A DNA stretch of 64,000 nucleotides from Streptomyces sp. NBC_01471. GTDB taxonomy: Bacteria; Actinomycetota; Actinomycetes; Streptomycetales; Streptomycetaceae. The position numbers were made by a program, and so were the translations under genes. How positions within the stretch are numbered: position 1 is the stretch's first letter; each line of letters opens with the position of its first letter. The DNA lies in the NCBI RefSeq assembly GCF_041438865.1, contig NZ_CP109450.1, positions 7,619,501 to 7,683,500 on the forward strand. The letters run 5' to 3'. Shown piece after piece: positions 59,500 to 64,000 of this stretch. Under the pieces are notes generated by a model. The model saw only the letters and a list, made by a program, of their open reading frames with translations. It was not told the DNA's origin and ran no database searches.

Positions 59500-59826
59500 T
59501 CAGCCACCGACGCCCAGCCGCGCGGGAACACTGCCGGGTGTGTCCAGCTGCTGTGCCGTGTCCTGGTGCAGCAGTCCGATCAGCCGGTCCGCCTCGGCGC
59601 GCGTCAGATGGAGGAGCATCGCGTCCTCGGGATGCGCGGGGCCGGGCGGGGCGATCACCAGCCGCGCGGTGCTCGCACCGGCCGAGTCCGTGGTGAAGGA
59701 CGGCGGAAACGCCTGGCGCCAGTTGACGAGAGCGTCCCGGAGCCGGCCGTGCGGAGAGCTGAGATCGCGCGCGACCCAGCCTGTCGTCACCTGGGCGAGA
59801 TGATCCAGTTTCTGAGAATTCGTCAC
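59500..59826 (-). CDS. Small hypothetical protein
   Basis: A 108-residue soluble protein with no recognised domain. The C-terminal third (HPEDAMLLHLTRAEADRLIGLLHQ) is helical. The GTG start has only GGGACG nearby. Codon bias is Streptomyces-like, so it is probably real. Confidence 0.55.
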   Translation of the reverse strand: MTNSQKLDHLAQVTTGWVARDLSSPHGRLRDALVNWRQAFPPSFTTDSAGASTARLVIAPPGPAHPEDAMLLHLTRAEADRLIGLLHQDTAQQLDTPGSVPARLGVGG

Positions 59827-59901
59827 CGTCCCATAGTCACCGCATGCCCGGTGGCGCGCTCGCTGGAGGCGCGCGCAGGGGTGACGCCACCGCGGGCCCG
59901 G

Positions 59902-60942
59902 TCAGTGCTCCGGCGGACGCCCGGCCGGCGGGACCTCCTCGGCCGCTGCGACCGGTCCCGGCGGTGTGCCGTCCCCGAACGGGCGGCCCCCCAGCTCCTC
60001 CCGGTAGTGCGGGGTGAGCCAGCCGCTCAGGTCCGGGCCCAGCGGCACGATGCCGGTCGGATTGATGCCCCGGTGGACGCCGTAGTAGTGCCGCTTGATG
60101 TGGTCGAAGTCGACCGTGTCGCCGAATCCCGGTGTCTGGTACAAGTCCCTGGTGTACGCCCAGAGCACCGGGTCCTCGGTCAGCTTCGACCGGTTGCACT
60201 TGAAGTGGCCGTGGTAGACGGCGTCGAACCGCACGAGTGTGGTGAAGAACCGGATGTCCGCCTCGGTGATCGTGTTCCCCACCAGATAGCGCTGCCCGGT
60301 CAGCCGCTCGGAGACCAGGTCGAGACGCCGGAACACATCGCGGTACGCGTCCTCGTACTCGCCCTGCTCCGCAGCGAACCCCGCGCGGTACACCCCGTTG
60401 TTGACGTCGCGGTAGATCCCCTCCATGACCTCGTCGATCTCGCCGCGCAGCCGCTCCGGATAGAGGTCCGGCGCGCCCGGCCGGTGCAGCCCGGACCACT
60501 CGGTGGCCAGGTCCAGCGTGATCTGCTGGAAGTCGTTGGTGACCAGCTGACCGCTGGGTACGTCGACGATCGCCGGGACACTGACACCGCCCGGGTAGCC
60601 CGCCTCCCGTGCGTCGTAGGCCTCGCTGAGGAAGCGGATGCCGAGCACCGGGTCCCGGCCACCCGGGTCGAGGGTGAAGCGCCAGCTGCGGTCGTCCTGG
60701 ACCGGGTCGGTGATGCCCAGCGAGAGCGCCTCCTCCAGCCCGAGCAGCCGCCGTGACACGAGCGCGCGGCTCGCCCACGGGCAGGCCCTGCTTGCCACCA
60801 GCCGGTACCGCCCGGCCTCGACCGGCCAGCCGTCGCGGCCGTCGGCCGTGACGCGGTCGGCGAAGTGGCTCCTCGACCGCTTGAACGGCTTCCTGCCGTA
60901 TCCGGAGTTGCCGTCGTCGCCGCTGTCGCTGGGGTGGTTCAT
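59902..60942 (-). CDS. Glutathionyl-hydroquinone reductase-like GST (Xi class)
   Basis: A 346-residue GST-fold protein of the GS-hydroquinone reductase (ECM4/YqjG) group. The active-site Cys54 is in ASRACPWASR, and NDFQQITLDLATEWSGLH, GYPGGVSVPAIVD and NPTGIVPLGPDLSGW are group features. Actinobacteria use mycothiol rather than glutathione, so the natural thiol may differ. GGAAGGA eight bases upstream fixes the ATG at 60942. Confidence 0.92.
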   Translation of the reverse strand: MNHPSDSGDDGNSGYGRKPFKRSRSHFADRVTADGRDGWPVEAGRYRLVASRACPWASRALVSRRLLGLEEALSLGITDPVQDDRSWRFTLDPGGRDPVLGIRFLSEAYDAREAGYPGGVSVPAIVDVPSGQLVTNDFQQITLDLATEWSGLHRPGAPDLYPERLRGEIDEVMEGIYRDVNNGVYRAGFAAEQGEYEDAYRDVFRRLDLVSERLTGQRYLVGNTITEADIRFFTTLVRFDAVYHGHFKCNRSKLTEDPVLWAYTRDLYQTPGFGDTVDFDHIKRHYYGVHRGINPTGIVPLGPDLSGWLTPHYREELGGRPFGDGTPPGPVAAAEEVPPAGRPPEH

Positions 60943-61108
60943 CACTGTGATCCTTCCCGTTGGCGGGTGCCCGGTGTCGCGTCCGTACGGCGGAGCGATG
61001 CCCGCACGGACGCCCGTCCCGCGAGGACGCCGCGGGGCCCGCCGACGGACCCCGCGGGAACCACGCGACCCCTCCAGGCTGACACCGTTCGCCCCGACCG
61101 CGCAGCGG

Positions 61109-61141
61109 GAGGCGGCCGCGGCCGCCGCAGCGCCGCCTCCT
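61109..61141. terminator. Terminator after adenine deaminase
   Basis: GGAGGCGGC and GCCGCCTCC form a 9-bp stem around 15 bases, 17 bases beyond the deaminase stop. Confidence 0.5.
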
Positions 61142-61157
61142 GGGCCGCGGCCCCGGG

Positions 61158-62882
61158 TCAGGAGGAAGCAGGCACCGTCGCTCCCACCGGCTCCCTGCGG
61201 ACCACGTCCACCAGCGAGAGATCCGTGATCTTGAGGCTGGGTGACACCGCGAGCGTCAGGGTCGACACGCTCATGAACGGGTTGAGGTGGTCCCAGCCCC
61301 ACTCCGTCAGCGCGGTCCGTACCGCACCGGACTGCGCGGCGATCTCCTCGGCGGGTGCCGGGGACATCACCCCCGCGACCGGCAGTGGCAGCCGTGCCGC
61401 CACCGTGTCGCCGTGTACGACGGCGACCCCGCCCCCGTCGGCCAGCACCGCGGCCGCGGCCGTCGCCATCGCGGTCCGGGACGTCCCCACGGTCACCAGG
61501 TTGTGGCTGTCGTGCGCGTACGTCGTCGCGACCGCGCCCGCACCGAGCTCACGGCCCAGCAGCGGGGCGAAGACCGTGCCGGAGCGGCCGTAGCGGTTGC
61601 GCACCCGGACCAGGGTCACCCGGCCCTCCCACTGCACCTCGCCGTCGCGTACCGGCAGTTCGGCCTCGGCGGCCTCGGTGTACGTGTCACGCGAGTTGAC
61701 CCGCATCGCCCGGAAGCGGTGCACGCCGTCGGGCAGCTCGACCCGCCAGCGGAAGCCCTCCGGTGTCTGCGGCTCGACGTCGAACGTGCCGGACAGCGCG
61801 CCGGCGACCGGCTCCGTCGTGTACGCCGGTTTCCCGTCCCGTGCCACGGTCCGGCCGCCCGCGATCACCAGCGCCGGGTCGAAGGCGGCCAGCTCGCCGC
61901 GGAGCAGCACCAGGTCGGCCCGCTTGCCCGGCGCGACCACCCCGCGGTCGTACAGCCGCATCCGCTGCGCCGGGTACCACGTCAGGGCGCGCAGCACGTC
62001 GACCGCGGGCAGCCCGGCCCGGACCGCGACGCGCGCGATGTGGTCGAGGTGGCCGGTGGAGAGGATGTGGTCGGCGGCCAGATCGTCGGTCACCAGGCAG
62101 AGCGGCGGCAGCTGCGGCAGCGCCAGCAGCGCCTCGACGACCTCCGGGAGCAGGCACTTCTCCTGGAGCATCATCAGCATGCCCATCCTGGCCTTCTCCA
62201 GGACGACTTCGGTGCGGTTCTTGGTGTGGTCGGAGTCGACGCCGGTGGCCATGTACGCGCTGAGGTCGGCGCCGCTGAGGTTCGGGCAGTGGCCGTCGAG
62301 GATGACCCCGCGCTCGCGGGCCGCGCCCACGATGCCCCGCATCCGGGGCTCGTCGGCGACCACGGCCCGGTAGTCCATGACCTCGCCCAGCGCGATGACG
62401 CCCGGCCACTGGAGCATCGCGTCGATGTCGTCGGCGGACAGGCTGGCGCCCGCGTGCTCCAGGCCTTCGAGTGCGGGAACGCAGGACGGCACACCCCAGA
62501 GCTGGGTCTGCGGCGTCCCCTGTCCGGCCTCGGTCATCCAGCGCATCGCCTCGGCGCCCGCGACATTGACGATCTCGTGCGGATCGGCCAGGACCGTCGT
62601 CGTCCCGCGGGCGAGTGTCAGCCCGGCGAAGGTCTGCGGGGTGAGGAACGAGCTCTCGATGTGCATGTGCGCGTCGACGAAGCCGGGCACGATCAGCATC
62701 CCGGTGGCGTCCACCTGCTCGCGTGCGTCACCGGGCGCGCCGGGCGGCAGCACACCGCTGATGCGGTCGCCGCGCAGCAGGACGTCGGCTGCGAACTCCT
62801 CACCCGTGAAAGTGGACACCACCCGGCCTCCGCTGATGCGGACGTCGTGCGGTTCCGGCAGGTGCTGCTGGTCAGTGGTCAT
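61158..62882 (-). CDS. ade: Adenine deaminase
   Basis: A 574-residue amidohydrolase of the AdeC type, converting adenine to hypoxanthine with release of ammonia. Metal ligands His72 and His74 are in GFVDAHMHIESS; further His and Asp are in DGHCPNLSGAD and later segments. PGKRADLVLLRGE marks the amidohydrolase C-terminal barrel and SHNLVTVGTS the AdeC-specific domain. GAGGAG nine bases upstream supports the ATG. It follows the purine permease in the same direction, forming a purine salvage operon. Confidence 0.95.
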   Translation of the reverse strand: MTTDQQHLPEPHDVRISGGRVVSTFTGEEFAADVLLRGDRISGVLPPGAPGDAREQVDATGMLIVPGFVDAHMHIESSFLTPQTFAGLTLARGTTTVLADPHEIVNVAGAEAMRWMTEAGQGTPQTQLWGVPSCVPALEGLEHAGASLSADDIDAMLQWPGVIALGEVMDYRAVVADEPRMRGIVGAARERGVILDGHCPNLSGADLSAYMATGVDSDHTKNRTEVVLEKARMGMLMMLQEKCLLPEVVEALLALPQLPPLCLVTDDLAADHILSTGHLDHIARVAVRAGLPAVDVLRALTWYPAQRMRLYDRGVVAPGKRADLVLLRGELAAFDPALVIAGGRTVARDGKPAYTTEPVAGALSGTFDVEPQTPEGFRWRVELPDGVHRFRAMRVNSRDTYTEAAEAELPVRDGEVQWEGRVTLVRVRNRYGRSGTVFAPLLGRELGAGAVATTYAHDSHNLVTVGTSRTAMATAAAAVLADGGGVAVVHGDTVAARLPLPVAGVMSPAPAEEIAAQSGAVRTALTEWGWDHLNPFMSVSTLTLAVSPSLKITDLSLVDVVRREPVGATVPASS

Positions 62883-62949
62883 GCGTAGGTGCTCCTCAGC
62901 GAGCCGTCCGAGTCCCGGCGCCCGTTCCCGGGTCCTCGGGGCGGCGGGG

Positions 62950-64000
62950 TCAGGGGACGAGTGTGTAGAAGTAGTAGCCGAGCGGGATCATCACGATCCA
63001 CAGCCCGAGCGGGATCTCCCGGAACCGGCCCGCCGCGGCCTTCACCAGGACGTGGGCGGCGAGACCCACGGCGATCCCGGTGCCGAAGTTGCCGAAGAAG
63101 ATGGTCGTCGCGACCACCAGCGCGGCCGGGATGGCGTCCGTCGGGTCGCGGAAGTCGACGTTGCGCAGTGCGCCGAGCATGCTCAGGCCGATGTACATCA
63201 GTACCGGAGCGGTCGCGGCCGACGGGATCAGGGTGGCGAACGGGGTGACGAGCAGCAGCGCCGCGAACCCGAGCGCCGCGTACACCGAGGTGAGCCCCGT
63301 ACGGCCGCCGCTGTCGGCGCCCGCCGACGACTCCAGGTACGCGGTCATGCTGGGCGCACCGAGGCCGGCGCCACCGATCACCGCGCCCGAGTCGACGTAG
63401 AAGGGCCGCCTGATGCCCGGCACGTTGCCGTCCTTGTCGGTCAGCCCGGCCCGGCCCGCCACGGCCAGCAGCGTGCCCGTCATGGAGAAGAACTCCGAGA
63501 CGAAGAAGGCGAAGATGTACGGGAAGTACGCGGGCTTCAGCGCGCCCAGGATGTCGACGTGGAACACCACGGGGCCCGGGCTGTCCGGCGCCCCGAAGAA
63601 GTGGCCGGGCAGTTCGGTCACCCCGCACGGGATGCCCGCCAGGGTCACCACGGCGATGGTGATCAGGAACGCGCCGGGCACCTTCCGGGTCACCAGCGCC
63701 GTCAGCAGCACCAGACCGCCGAGCGCGAGCAGGGCACCCGGCTGTGAGAGGTCGCCGATGCTCAGGGAGTTGCCGGCGGTCTTCGCGATCACCAGTCCGC
63801 TGTCCCGGAAGCCCAGCAGCGCGATGAAGAGCCCGAGTCCGCCGCTGATCGCGTACTTGAGGTTGAGCGGCATCAGCCGTGTGATCAGGTCCCGGATGCC
63901 CAGGGCGGTCAGCACCAGGAACGCCACACCCGACCAGAAGACCATGCCCAGTGCGGAGTCCCAGGGGACCCCGTCCTGACCGACGATCGTGACGGCGAGC
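62950..64000 (-). CDS. NCS2 purine permease, AzgA-like (N-terminus beyond window)
   Basis: C-terminal 349 residues of a membrane transporter; the complement frame is open to base 64000 (first residues LAVTIVGQDGVPWDSALGMVF). Several TM helices are visible. SMTAYLESSAGADSGGRTGLTSVYAALGFAALLL is the AzgA-family signature, and FFVSEFFSMTGTLLAVAGRAGL resembles TM8. Likely substrates are adenine, guanine or hypoxanthine, consistent with the adenine deaminase 67 bases downstream. Confidence 0.93.
   Translation of the reverse strand, partial: LAVTIVGQDGVPWDSALGMVFWSGVAFLVLTALGIRDLITRLMPLNLKYAISGGLGLFIALLGFRDSGLVIAKTAGNSLSIGDLSQPGALLALGGLVLLTALVTRKVPGAFLITIAVVTLAGIPCGVTELPGHFFGAPDSPGPVVFHVDILGALKPAYFPYIFAFFVSEFFSMTGTLLAVAGRAGLTDKDGNVPGIRRPFYVDSGAVIGGAGLGAPSMTAYLESSAGADSGGRTGLTSVYAALGFAALLLVTPFATLIPSAATAPVLMYIGLSMLGALRNVDFRDPTDAIPAALVVATTIFFGNFGTGIAVGLAAHVLVKAAAGRFREIPLGLWIVMIPLGYYFYTLVP

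Overview
The window is high-GC actinobacterial DNA, almost certainly chromosomal Streptomyces. The evidence is GTG and TTG starts, strong third-position GC bias, Streptomyces-type regulators (an NsdA/NsdB relative, SpoIIE-type phosphatases, a MmyB-type XRE regulator), a DasR-like box in front of a chitinase, and a secreted streptogrisin-type protease. No rRNA or tRNA gene is visible, and most content is catabolic or accessory, as on the arms of a Streptomyces chromosome. Both edges cut a gene: the protease at the left (C-terminus missing) and a purine permease at the right (N-terminus missing).

Layout. 1-8.3 kb: protease, cold-shock protein, MFS porter coupled to a LigD-type phosphoesterase, an orphan GvpU-like protein, a GH92 mannosidase and a DinB-like protein. 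8.3-15.8 kb: a PAS/GAF/SpoIIE phosphatase, a TetR-MDR divergent pair, an aldo/keto reductase, an acyl-CoA dehydrogenase behind a KstR-like box, and an orphan PilT ATPase. 15.8-23.4 kb: a degenerate-looking secreted-protein ORF, an excalibur-like lipoprotein, a DUF2236 oxygenase overlapping a Ser/Thr kinase with TPRs, a DUF4232 lipoprotein and a serine hydrolase.

23.5-41.2 kb is a dispersed acyl-CoA catabolic region: nitronate-monooxygenase-like enzyme plus acyl-CoA synthetase, a Ca2+/H+ antiporter, a second synthetase, PaaK and its neighbouring TetR, a third synthetase, and an operon of enoyl-CoA hydratase, tandem-DUF35 protein and two thiolase-like lipid-transfer proteins. Two widely separated promoters in this region share a nearly identical 22-bp palindromic element, so they are probably co-regulated. 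The set resembles actinobacterial steroid or isoprenoid side-chain degradation, but the substrate is not known.

Inside that region, 31.2-33.7 kb is a foreign-looking islet. It holds a stand-alone contractile-tail sheath gene, a frameshifted small gene, and repeats pointing inward from both ends (a perfect 13-bp inverted pair plus degenerate copies). It abuts what looks like the broken tail of a gene that once preceded the ferredoxin reductase. I regard this as the most interesting locus.

41.4-64 kb: amidase, APH-like kinase, NsdB-like regulator, PAS-SpoIIE phosphatase, a possible small RNA, a Zn-alcohol dehydrogenase/SDR/TetR group with an unusual double palindrome, a GH18 chitinase, a MmyB-type regulator divergent from a CMD-SDR-cupin operon, a TetR-MFS efflux pair, several small enzymes including a deazaflavin-dependent nitroreductase and a glutathionyl-hydroquinone-reductase-like GST, and an adenine permease-adenine deaminase operon. 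All calls come from reading the sequence; no database search was run.
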